A DNA stretch of 21,190 bases from an uncultured Oscillibacter sp. (lineage in GTDB: Bacteria; Bacillota; Clostridia; Oscillospirales; Oscillospiraceae). Position 1 is the first letter of the stretch; every line of letters begins with the position of its first letter. Location: the NCBI GenBank assembly GCA_902476875.1, contig CABSFC010000042.1:1-21190 (forward strand), read 5' to 3'. Under the pieces are notes generated by a model. That model saw nothing but the letters and a program-made list of their open reading frames with translations. It had not been told where the DNA came from and did not search any database. The translations under genes and the position numbers were made by a program. Of the stretch, positions 1 through 7,384 are shown in pieces.

Positions 1-1012
1 TGCAGGTGGCCGCGCCGCCGAAGGGCTCGATCTCCGTGGGGTGGTTGTGGGTCTCGTTCTTGAACATCAGCAGCCAGTCCTGCTGCTCGCCGTCCACCGT
101 GGCGGCGACGTGGATGGAGCAGGCGTTGATCTCCTCGCTCTGGTCCAGATTCCGGAGCAGGCCCCGCTTCTTCAGAACCTTGGCGCCGATGGTGCCGATG
201 TCCATCAGGGTCTGGGGCCGGACCGCGGCCTTCTCAGGGCCGTAGACCTCCTCCCGGGCGGCGAGATAGCGCTCATAGGCGGCGCGGGTCTTCTCGTCCA
301 GAATCTTCACGGAGTCGATGTGAGTGGAGAAGGTGGTGTGGCGGCAGTGGTCGGACCAGTAGGTGTCCACCACCCGGACCTCCGTGATGGTGGGGTCCCG
401 GTGCTCGTCGTCCCGGAAATGGGCCTGGAGGAACTTCAGATCGTCCAGGTCCATGGCAAGGCCCAGCTTGTCCAGCAGCGCGGCCAGACCCGACTCATCC
501 AGGGCGGTGAAACCGGTGATGGTCTCCACGGTGGTGGGGATGTCGTACTCCATTTTCAGGGTCTCGACGGTCTCCAGCCCCGCCTCCCGGGCCTCCACGG
601 GGTTGATGACATAGCGCTTGATCTTGTCCACATCCGTGGGGGTCAGCTCGCCGGAGAGCAGATAGACCTTGGCGGTGCGGACGGCGGGGCGGTCGCCCTG
701 GGTCATCAGCTGGATGCACTGGCCGGCGGAGTCCGCCCGCTGGTCGAACTGGCCGGGCAGGTACTCCACCGCAAAGGCGATAAAGTCCCCGGCGGGCAGG
801 GCGGCGGTGGCGTCGTCCAGCTGGGGCTCGGAGAACACGGTCCGAACGGCCCGGTGGAAGGTGGCCTCGTCCAGGCCCTCCACGTCGTAGCGGTTGATGA
901 GCCGCAGGCCCGTCAGGGCGGAGATGCCCAGCAGGGAGCGCAGCTCGTTCAGCAGGCCCGCGGCCTCCTGCCGCAGGGCGGGCTTTTTCTCTACATAGAT
1001 GCGTCGTACCAT
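1..1012 (-). CDS. purL: Phosphoribosylformylglycinamidine synthase, large single-chain type (N-terminal 337 aa, runs off left edge)
   Basis: This enzyme converts FGAR to FGAM using glutamine and ATP, the fourth step of de novo purine synthesis. The visible part starts MVRRIYVEKKPAL and carries two family signatures: a WSDHCRHTTF block near residue 230 and KNETHNHPTEIEPFGG at the very end, which is the ATP-binding loop of the first synthase domain. The long N-terminal region before these motifs fits the single-chain form of about 1,240 residues found in many Clostridia, in which the PurS-like, synthase and glutaminase parts are fused; the glutaminase end is outside the window. The start ATG directly follows the purD stop (TAAATG), and a GGAGGG sequence inside the end of purD serves as ribosome binding site, so the two are probably translationally coupled. 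It is the last operon gene visible here. Confidence 0.93.
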   Translation of the reverse strand, partial: MVRRIYVEKKPALRQEAAGLLNELRSLLGISALTGLRLINRYDVEGLDEATFHRAVRTVFSEPQLDDATAALPAGDFIAFAVEYLPGQFDQRADSAGQCIQLMTQGDRPAVRTAKVYLLSGELTPTDVDKIKRYVINPVEAREAGLETVETLKMEYDIPTTVETITGFTALDESGLAALLDKLGLAMDLDDLKFLQAHFRDDEHRDPTITEVRVVDTYWSDHCRHTTFSTHIDSVKILDEKTRAAYERYLAAREEVYGPEKAAVRPQTLMDIGTIGAKVLKKRGLLRNLDQSEEINACSIHVAATVDGEQQDWLLMFKNETHNHPTEIEPFGGAATC

Positions 1013-2296
1013 TTACTGTCCCTCCATCGCGGCCAGCGCCCGGCGGCCGATGTCATGGCGCAGGTATTTGCCGTTAAAATCCACGGCCTCCGCGGCGGCG
1101 TAGGCGTCCGCCAGAGCCGCTTGCAGCGTGGGGGCCGTGGCGGTGACGCCCAGCACCCGGCCGCCGCTGGTGACGAGACGGCCCTCGCCGTCCAGCTTGT
1201 CGCCGGCGTGGTAGATCGTGACGTTGGCGGGCAGGCTCTCCGGGAAAGTCATGACCTTGCCCTTTTCGTAGTGGCTGGGATAGCCGCCGGAAGCCAGAAT
1301 GACGCAGGCGGCGGCGCCGTCGTGCCATTCGACTTCCAGCTCGCCCAGGGTCTCGTTCTCCACGGCCTGCATAATGGTCAGCAGGTCGGTCTTCAGCAGG
1401 GGCAGGACCACCTGGGTCTCCGGGTCGCCGAAGCGGCAGTTGTACTCGATGACCTTGGGGCCGTTGGGGGTGATCATCAGTCCGAAGTACAGACAGCCCC
1501 TGAAGGGGCAGCCCTCCGCCCGCATGGCGGCCAGGGTGGGCAGGAAGATGGTGTCCATGCAGACCCTGGCGACCTCGGCGGTGTAGTAGGGATTGGGAGC
1601 CACTGTGCCCATGCCGCCGGTGTTGAGGCCGGTGTCGCCGTCCCCCGCCCGCTTGTGGTCCATGGAGGACACCATGGGCGCGATGGCGGCGCCGTCGGTA
1701 AAGGCCAGCACGCTGACCTCCGGGCCGGTCAGAAATTCCTCAATGACGATCTCGTTGCCGGAGTCGCCAAAGGCCTTGTCCTCCATGATGGTCCTGACAG
1801 CGGCCTCCGCCTCGGCGAGATCCTGGGGGATCAGCACGCCCTTGCCCAGGGCCAGGCCGTCGGCCTTGACGACGATGGGGAAGGAGACGGTTTTCAGGTA
1901 TTCCAGCGCCGCCTTGGGGTCGTTGAAGACCGCATAGTCGGCGGTGGGGATGCCGTACTTTCTCATCAGGTTCTTGGAAAAGACCTTGCTGGCCTCGATG
2001 CGGGCGGCCTTGGCGTCCGGGCCGAAGCAGGGGATGCCCGCCTCGTGGAGCTTATCCACGCAGCCCAGGGCCAGGGGGTCGTCCGGCGCCACCACGGCGA
2101 AGTCGATGGCGTGGGACCTGGCAAAGTCCACGATGGCGGGGATGTCCTTGGCGCCGATTTCCGGGACGCAGACGGCGTCCTGGGCGATGCCGCCGTTGCC
2201 GGGGAGGGCGTAGACGGTCTCCACGGTGGGGTTTTCTTTCAGTTTCTTGATGATGGCGTGTTCGCGGCCGCCGCCGCCGACAACCAGAAGATTCAT
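1013..2296 (-). CDS. purD: Phosphoribosylamine-glycine ligase (GAR synthetase)
   Basis: PurD joins glycine to phosphoribosylamine with ATP, giving GAR. The 427-aa protein has normal family length and an ATP-grasp layout: an N-terminal Rossmann-like segment with VVGGGGREHAI, an ATP-binding segment with VVKADGLALGKGV near residue 145, the GDGDTGLNTGGMG loop near residue 220, and the metal-binding EYNCRFGDPETQ near residue 285. The usual GPNTGGMG is GLNTGGMG here, a mild change. The start ATG is preceded by AGGAGG at normal spacing. The stop codon touches the purL start codon, and 22 bases separate it from the AICAR formyltransferase gene upstream. It belongs to the minus-strand purine operon. 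Confidence 0.97.
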   Translation of the reverse strand: MNLLVVGGGGREHAIIKKLKENPTVETVYALPGNGGIAQDAVCVPEIGAKDIPAIVDFARSHAIDFAVVAPDDPLALGCVDKLHEAGIPCFGPDAKAARIEASKVFSKNLMRKYGIPTADYAVFNDPKAALEYLKTVSFPIVVKADGLALGKGVLIPQDLAEAEAAVRTIMEDKAFGDSGNEIVIEEFLTGPEVSVLAFTDGAAIAPMVSSMDHKRAGDGDTGLNTGGMGTVAPNPYYTAEVARVCMDTIFLPTLAAMRAEGCPFRGCLYFGLMITPNGPKVIEYNCRFGDPETQVVLPLLKTDLLTIMQAVENETLGELEVEWHDGAAACVILASGGYPSHYEKGKVMTFPESLPANVTIYHAGDKLDGEGRLVTSGGRVLGVTATAPTLQAALADAYAAAEAVDFNGKYLRHDIGRRALAAMEGQ

Positions 2297-2318
2297 GAAG
2301 CTATCCTCCTGAAACGTC

Positions 2319-3497
2319 TTAATGATGGAAGAGTCTCATGCCGGTGAAACACATCGTAATGCCGTACTTGTTGGCGGTCTCGATGACGTGGTCGTCCCGG
2401 ATGGAGCCGCCGGGCTCGGCGATGTACTGGACGCCGGACTTTCTGGCCCGCTCCACGTTGTCGCCGAAGGGGAAGAAAGCGTCGCTGCCAACGGTCACGC
2501 CGGACTGGGTGGCGATCCAGGCTTTCTTCTCCTCCGCCGTCAGCACCTCGGGCTTGACCTTGAAGGTGTTCTGCCACACGCCCTCGGCCAGCACGTCCTC
2601 GTACTCGTCGGAGGTGTAGATGTCGATGGCGTTGTCCCGGTCGGGGCGGCGGATATTGTCCAGAAACTGCAGCCCTAAGACCTTGGGGTGCTGCCGGAGG
2701 TACCAGTTGTCCGCTTTCTGGCCCGCCAGACGGGTGCAGTGGATGCGGCTCTGCTGGCCCGCGCCCACGCCGATGGCCTGGCCGTCCTTTACATAGCAGA
2801 CGGAGTTGGACTGGGTGTATTTCAGGGTGATGAGGGCCGCGATCATGTCGAGCTTGGCGGCCTTGGGCAGGTCCTTATTTTCGGTGACGATGTTGCTCAG
2901 CAGTTCCTCGTCGATCTTGAACTCGTTCCGGCCCTGCTGGAAGGTGATGCCGAACACGTCCTTGTACTCCTGGGGAGCGGGAACATAGTCCGGGTCAATC
3001 TGGACCACGTTGTAGTTGCCCTTTTTCTTGGTTTTCAGAATGGCCAGCGCCTCGTCGGTGTAGCCGGGGGCGATGACGCCGTCGGACACCTCGGCTTTCA
3101 GATAATTGGCGGTGGCGGCGTCGCACACGTCGGACAGGGCCGCCCAGTCGCCGTAGGAGCACAGCCGGTCGGCGCCACGGGCCCGGATGTAGGCGCAGGC
3201 GATGGGGGAGAGCTCCGCGTCATCCTCTACAAAATAAATCTTCTTATCCACGGCGCTGAGGGGCAGGCCCACGGCGGCGCCGGCGGGGGAGACGTGCTTA
3301 AAGGACGCGGCGGAGGGCAGGCCGGTGGCGGCCTTCAGCTCCCGCGCCAGCTGCCAGGAGTTGAGGGCGTCCAGAAAGTTGATGTACCCGGGCTTGCCGT
3401 TCAGCACGGTGATGGGCAGGTCGCCGCCGTCCCGCATGAAGATGCGGGAGGGTTTTTGGTTGGGGTTGCAGCCGTATTTCAGTTCCAGTTCGTTCAT
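2319..3497 (-). CDS. purH: Stand-alone AICAR formyltransferase (PurH C-terminal activity only)
   Basis: This enzyme transfers a formyl group from 10-formyl-tetrahydrofolate to AICAR, giving FAICAR. The 392-aa protein shows the formyltransferase signatures: SFKHVSPAG near residue 66, with the Lys-His pair known to be catalytic in PurH, SNSVCYVKDGQAIGVGAGQQ near residue 230, and SDAFFPFGDN plus EPGGSIRDD near the C-terminus. Bifunctional PurH is about 510 aa and begins with an MGS-like IMP cyclohydrolase domain. That domain is absent: the protein starts directly with NELELKYGCNPNQKPSR, and there is no room for a cyclohydrolase gene between this gene and purN, 10 bases away. This single-domain form is known in Clostridia, where ring closure is done by a separate protein. 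A GGGAG ribosome binding site precedes the ATG. Confidence 0.92.
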   Translation of the reverse strand: MNELELKYGCNPNQKPSRIFMRDGGDLPITVLNGKPGYINFLDALNSWQLARELKAATGLPSAASFKHVSPAGAAVGLPLSAVDKKIYFVEDDAELSPIACAYIRARGADRLCSYGDWAALSDVCDAATANYLKAEVSDGVIAPGYTDEALAILKTKKKGNYNVVQIDPDYVPAPQEYKDVFGITFQQGRNEFKIDEELLSNIVTENKDLPKAAKLDMIAALITLKYTQSNSVCYVKDGQAIGVGAGQQSRIHCTRLAGQKADNWYLRQHPKVLGLQFLDNIRRPDRDNAIDIYTSDEYEDVLAEGVWQNTFKVKPEVLTAEEKKAWIATQSGVTVGSDAFFPFGDNVERARKSGVQYIAEPGGSIRDDHVIETANKYGITMCFTGMRLFHH

Positions 3498-3507
3498 AAA
3501 AACTCCC

Positions 3508-4113
3508 TTAATGTTCAGAAATTTGTTGACATAACATCTCTGCCGCCCGGGGCAGCAGGACCCATTCCGCCTGCTCCATCACCCGGCGCTGCAACGTCTC
3601 TGCCGTGTCCTCCGGCAGGATGTCCACGGCCTTTTGCAGCAGGATGCGGCCGCCGTCGGGAATCTCGTTCACCAGATGGACGGTGGCGCCGGTGACCTTC
3701 ACGCCCCTGGCCAAAGCGGCCTCGTGGACTTTCAGGCCGTACATGCCCCTGCCGCAGAAGGAGGGGATGAGGGAGGGGTGGACGTTGAGGATGCGGTCCG
3801 GCCACTGCCGGACAAAGTCCTCGGACAGAATGGACAGGAAGCCCGCCAGGACGATGACATCCACACGGAACTCCGCCAGCTTTTCCGAGATGGCGGCCTC
3901 AAAGGCCGCTTGGCTCGTCCCCTTCCTGGGGACGGCGACGCCGGGCACCCCGTGATTGGCGGCACGGGTCAGGGCGTAGGCGGTCTCGTTGCTGGCGATG
4001 ACCAGCACAATCTGCCCATGGGGGATGGCACCGGACTCCTGGGCCTGCAGCAGTGCCTCCAGATTGGTGCCGCCGCCGGAGACAAAAACGGCGATACGGG
4101 CCTTTTTCAGCAT
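3508..4113 (-). CDS. purN: Phosphoribosylglycinamide formyltransferase
   Basis: PurN transfers a formyl group from 10-formyl-tetrahydrofolate to GAR. The 201-aa protein matches the family in length and motifs: SGGGTNLEAL near residue 13 for phosphate binding, NVHPSLIPSF near residue 110 with the conserved Asn and His of the active site, and an IPDGG segment with the catalytic Asp near residue 150. The start codon overlaps the end of purM by 7 bases (ATGCTGA), a sign of translational coupling. Ten bases follow its stop before the AICAR formyltransferase gene starts. The other folate-dependent step of the pathway is therefore encoded by the next gene. Confidence 0.96.
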   Translation of the reverse strand: MLKKARIAVFVSGGGTNLEALLQAQESGAIPHGQIVLVIASNETAYALTRAANHGVPGVAVPRKGTSQAAFEAAISEKLAEFRVDVIVLAGFLSILSEDFVRQWPDRILNVHPSLIPSFCGRGMYGLKVHEAALARGVKVTGATVHLVNEIPDGGRILLQKAVDILPEDTAETLQRRVMEQAEWVLLPRAAEMLCQQISEH

Positions 4114-5141
4114 AGCGTCACCCGCTCGCCGCCTTCGACGATTTCGCCGATAACATAGGCGTCACAGCCCTCGCCCCGCAGGGCGGCCAGGGCCCTGTCC
4201 GCGTCCTCTTTCGCGACGATGACCGTCATGCCCACGCCCATGTTGTAGGTGTTGAACATGTCGTGCTCGGGGATGCCGCCCATGCTCTGGAGCATCTGGA
4301 AGATAGGGGGCGTTTTGACGGCGGCCTTCTCGATTTTCGCGGTCAGTCCGTCGGGGAGGCAGCGGGGGATATTCTCGAAGAAGCCGCCGCCGGTGATGTG
4401 GCTGACGCCCTTGACGGTGACGGCCTCCATGCAGCGGAGGACGGGCTTGACATAGATGACGGTGGGCTCCAGCAATGCCTCGCCCAGGGTGCGGCCCAGC
4501 TCGGGGCAGTGGAGGTTCAAATTGGCGTGCTCCACGGCGAAGACCTTCCGAACCAGGGAGTAGCCGTTGGAGTGGATGCCGCTGGAGGGCAGGGCCAGGA
4601 TCACGTCCCCGGCCCTCATGGCGCTGTGGTCGATGACCTTGGGCTTGTCCACGATACCCACGGAGAAGCCCGCCAGGTCGTAGTCGTCGGCGGGCATGGT
4701 GCCGGGGTGCTCGGCGGTCTCGCCGCCGATGAGGGCGCAGCCCGCCCGGACGCAGCCCTCCGCCACGCCGGAGACCAGGGTGGCGACCTTCTTCGGCTCG
4801 TTCTTGCCCAGGGCGATGTAGTCCAGGAAAAACAGGGGCTTGGCGCCGCAGCAGATGATGTCGTTGACGCACATGGCCACACAGTCGATGCCCACGGTGT
4901 CGTGCTTGTCCAGCAGCTGGGCGATGCGGATCTTGGTGCCCACGCCGTCGGTGCCGGAGACCAGCACCGGCTCGGTCATGCCCTTGATATCCGGGGCAAA
5001 CAGACCGCCGAAGCCGCCGATGCCGGACACCACGCCGGGGATCATCGTGCGGGCGACGTGCTCCTTCATCAATCGCACGCCCTCGTAGCCGGCCTCGATG
5101 TTGACGCCGGCCTCCCGGTAGCTGTCAGAAAAACTACGCAT
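4107..5141 (-). CDS. purM: Phosphoribosylformylglycinamidine cyclo-ligase (AIR synthetase)
   Basis: PurM closes the imidazole ring, turning FGAM into AIR with ATP. The protein is 344 aa when started at the ATG giving MRSFSDSYREAGVNIEAG, which is the normal N-terminus and length. A longer frame exists upstream, but it only reads purF sequence out of frame. Motifs in order: SGTDGVGTK near residue 60, MCVNDIICCGAKPLFF, GGETAEHPGTM near residue 130, SSGIHSNGYS near residue 180 and HITGGGFFENIPR near residue 255, all typical of the PurM/ThiL/SelD ATP-binding fold. Its start overlaps the purF stop by 8 bases and its stop overlaps the purN start by 7, so purF, purM and purN are probably coupled. An AGGAAGAG sequence precedes the start. 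Confidence 0.97.
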   Translation of the reverse strand: MRSFSDSYREAGVNIEAGYEGVRLMKEHVARTMIPGVVSGIGGFGGLFAPDIKGMTEPVLVSGTDGVGTKIRIAQLLDKHDTVGIDCVAMCVNDIICCGAKPLFFLDYIALGKNEPKKVATLVSGVAEGCVRAGCALIGGETAEHPGTMPADDYDLAGFSVGIVDKPKVIDHSAMRAGDVILALPSSGIHSNGYSLVRKVFAVEHANLNLHCPELGRTLGEALLEPTVIYVKPVLRCMEAVTVKGVSHITGGGFFENIPRCLPDGLTAKIEKAAVKTPPIFQMLQSMGGIPEHDMFNTYNMGVGMTVIVAKEDADRALAALRGEGCDAYVIGEIVEGGERVTLC

Positions 5142-6642
5142 GTTGCTCTCTCTTCCTTTCGCTGATCTTGCACTCGAAGCGGTCCTTGCCGCCCTCCCGG
5201 GGGACGGCGGTGGGATAGCCGCCGCCGAAGCAGGCGGTGCAGAAGCCACATTCGGTGTTGTCCGCAAGCTTTACCACGTCGTTCAGGCTCAGGTAGCCCA
5301 GGGAGTCCACGCCGATGATCTCGGCGATCTCCTCCACGGAGTGGTGGTTGGCGATGAGCTTGCTGGGGTCGTCGATGTCGGTGCCGTAGTAACAGGCCGC
5401 CACAAAGGGCGGGGCGCTGACCCGCATGTGGATCTCCGTGGCCCCGGCCTTGCGCAGCAGGTCGATGGTCCGGCGGCAGGTGGTGCCCCGGACGATGGAG
5501 TCGTCGATCAGGACCACCCGCTTGCCCGCCACCACCGAGCGGATGGGGTTCAGCTTGATGTTGACCTCGCTCTCCCGCATGGCCTGGGTGGGGGAGATGA
5601 AGGTCCGGCCGATGTACTTGTTCTTGATAAAGCCCATGCCATAGGGGATGCCGGACTGTCTGGCATAGCCCAGGGCGGCGTCCAGGCCGGAGTCCGGCAC
5701 GCCAATCACGATATCCGCCTGGACGGGATGCTCCAGCGCCAGGAACGCGCCAGCCCGCTGGCGGGCGATGTGGACGCTGGACCCGTCGATGACGGAGTCC
5801 GGCCGGGCGAAATAGATGAACTCAAAAACGCACAGCTTCTTGGGAGCCCTGCCGCAGTGGCTGGCGTCGGATTTGACGCCGTTTTTGTCCACCACCACGA
5901 TCTCCCCGGGCAGGATGTCCCGCTCGAATTTCGCGCCGATGGCGTCCAGGGCGCAGGACTCGGAGGCGAACGCCACGGACCCGTCCTTCAGCTTTCCCAT
6001 GCACAGAGGCCGGAAGCCGTTGGGGTCCCGGGCGGCGATGAGCTTGCTGGGGGAGGAGATGACCAGGGAGTAAGCCCCCACGATGCGGTCCATGGCGGCG
6101 GAGACGGCGGCCTCGATGGAGGGGGTCTTCAGCCGCTCCTGGACGATGATATAGGCGATGACCTCGGAATCCGTGGTGGTCTGGAAGATAGAGCCCCTGC
6201 TCTCCAGCTCGCTCCGCAGCTCCAGGGAGTTGGTCAGATTGCCGTTGTGGGCCAGGGCCATCCGGCCCTTGTAGTGGTTCACCAGAATGGGCTGGACGTT
6301 CCGCTTGTTGTCGGAGCCGGTGGTGCCGTAGCGCACGTGGCCCACGGCGATGTTGCCGGCGCCCAGGGCCGCCAGCCGCTCCGCGGGGAACACCTCGCTG
6401 ACCAGGCCCACGTCCCGGTAGGAGGAGAACACGCCGTCGTCGTTCACCACGATGCCGGCGCTCTCCTGGCCCCGGTGCTGCAGGGCATACAGGGCGTAAT
6501 AGGCCAGGGACGCCACGTCGGAGGCGGTCTGCGAATAGACGCCGAAGACGCCGCACTCCTCGTGGATGTGGCGCTCCGGAAGACCGGCGGAGGCCGTCTC
6601 TCCGTTGAGACGGCCGGCCGGTGTCAGCAGCTTAGTCGGCAT
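5134..6642 (-). CDS. purF: Glutamine PRPP amidotransferase, 4Fe-4S type (canonical)
   Basis: PurF makes phosphoribosylamine from PRPP and glutamine, the committed step of the pathway. The 502-aa protein has an Ntn-type glutaminase domain starting at Cys30 in the EECGVFGVYS motif, followed by LQHRGQES, the GHVRYGTTG segment and HNGNLTN. The PRPP loop VVLIDDSIVRGTT lies at about 376-388. Four cysteines (271, 417, 468, 471) sit where Bacillus PurF ligates its 4Fe-4S cluster, so this is the oxygen-sensitive form. Residues 1-29 would be a propeptide that must be removed to free Cys30; that is longer than the 11 residues of Bacillus subtilis PurF. The ATG overlaps the end of purC by 11 bases and lacks a clear Shine-Dalgarno sequence, so translation may depend on coupling to purC. 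Confidence 0.95.
   Translation of the reverse strand: MPTKLLTPAGRLNGETASAGLPERHIHEECGVFGVYSQTASDVASLAYYALYALQHRGQESAGIVVNDDGVFSSYRDVGLVSEVFPAERLAALGAGNIAVGHVRYGTTGSDNKRNVQPILVNHYKGRMALAHNGNLTNSLELRSELESRGSIFQTTTDSEVIAYIIVQERLKTPSIEAAVSAAMDRIVGAYSLVISSPSKLIAARDPNGFRPLCMGKLKDGSVAFASESCALDAIGAKFERDILPGEIVVVDKNGVKSDASHCGRAPKKLCVFEFIYFARPDSVIDGSSVHIARQRAGAFLALEHPVQADIVIGVPDSGLDAALGYARQSGIPYGMGFIKNKYIGRTFISPTQAMRESEVNIKLNPIRSVVAGKRVVLIDDSIVRGTTCRRTIDLLRKAGATEIHMRVSAPPFVAACYYGTDIDDPSKLIANHHSVEEIAEIIGVDSLGYLSLNDVVKLADNTECGFCTACFGGGYPTAVPREGGKDRFECKISERKREQHA
6592..6615 (-). other. Perfect 9-bp hairpin inside the purF propeptide codons
   Basis: The arms ggccgtctc (6592-6600) and gagacggcc (6607-6615) are perfect inverted repeats around a six-base loop. 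They fall in codons 10-17 of purF, within the extra-long propeptide and close to the start codon. No T-run follows, so this is not a standard terminator. It could slow or gate translation of purF, or be chance in GC-rich DNA. Confidence 0.5.
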
Positions 6643-7351
6643 CGTGGGCCAGCAGGCGCTTCATGATCTCGGCATAGGCGTCCTCCACGCCGCCCATGTC
6701 CCGGCGGAAGCGGTCCTTGTCCAGCTTCTCGTGGGTTTTGGAATCCCACAGGCGGCAGGTGTCGGGGCTGATCTCGTCGGCCAGGACGATAGTACCGTCA
6801 CTCAGCTTGCCAAATTCCAGCTTGAAGTCCACCAGCGTCACGCCGCACTCGCTCCAGAAAGCCTTCAGCACGTCGTTGACGGCGAAAGCGTACTTTTTGA
6901 TGGTTTCGATCTCCTCCTTGGTGGCCAGCTTCAGGGCCAGGGCGTGATACTCGTTCAGCAGGGGATCGTCCAGGGCGTCGCACTTATAGGAGAACTCGAT
7001 GGTGGGGGCGTCGAACACGATGCCCTCCTCCACGCCGTAGCGCTTGGCGAAGGAGCCGGCGGAGATGTTGCGGATGATGACCTCCAGGGGCACGATGGAG
7101 ACCTTCTTCACCAGGGTCTCCCGCTCGCTCAGCTCCTGGACATAGTGGGTGGGGATGCCCGCCTTTTCCATCTTCACCATCAGGCGGTTGGTCATCTGGT
7201 TGTTGATGACGCCCTTGCCCACGATGGTGCCCTTTTTGGCGCCGTTGAACGCGGTGGCGTCGTCCTTGTAATCCACGATGAACAGCTCGGGATCGTCGGT
7301 TTTGAAGACCTTCTTGGCCTTGCCCTCGTAAACCTGCTCTAACTTCTGCAT
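6632..7351 (-). CDS. purC: SAICAR synthetase
   Basis: PurC joins aspartate to CAIR with ATP, forming SAICAR. The 239-aa protein is of typical length and starts MQKLEQVYEGKAKKVF, the expected N-terminus. Family motifs include DDATAFNGAKKGTI near residue 30, a PLEVIIRNISAGSFAKRYG block near residue 92, DFKLEFGK near residue 180 and ADEISPDTCRLWD near residue 195. The ATG at 7351 is chosen over an upstream ATG at 7369 because a strong GAGGAGG site sits at correct spacing before it. The end of the gene overlaps purF by 11 bases. A 33-base gap separates it from the purF-like gene upstream. The purB lyase needed for the next step is not in this window. Confidence 0.97.
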   Translation of the reverse strand: MQKLEQVYEGKAKKVFKTDDPELFIVDYKDDATAFNGAKKGTIVGKGVINNQMTNRLMVKMEKAGIPTHYVQELSERETLVKKVSIVPLEVIIRNISAGSFAKRYGVEEGIVFDAPTIEFSYKCDALDDPLLNEYHALALKLATKEEIETIKKYAFAVNDVLKAFWSECGVTLVDFKLEFGKLSDGTIVLADEISPDTCRLWDSKTHEKLDKDRFRRDMGGVEDAYAEIMKRLLAHDAD

Positions 7352-7384
7352 GATGTTCGTCCTCCTCATGTCAAAATGAAATAT

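Noticed and set aside
41..2347. Plus-strand open frame of 768 codons over purL and purD
   Set aside because: Low-complexity Gly/Val/His/Gln-rich composition typical of antisense frames in GC-rich DNA; both minus-strand genes are well supported.
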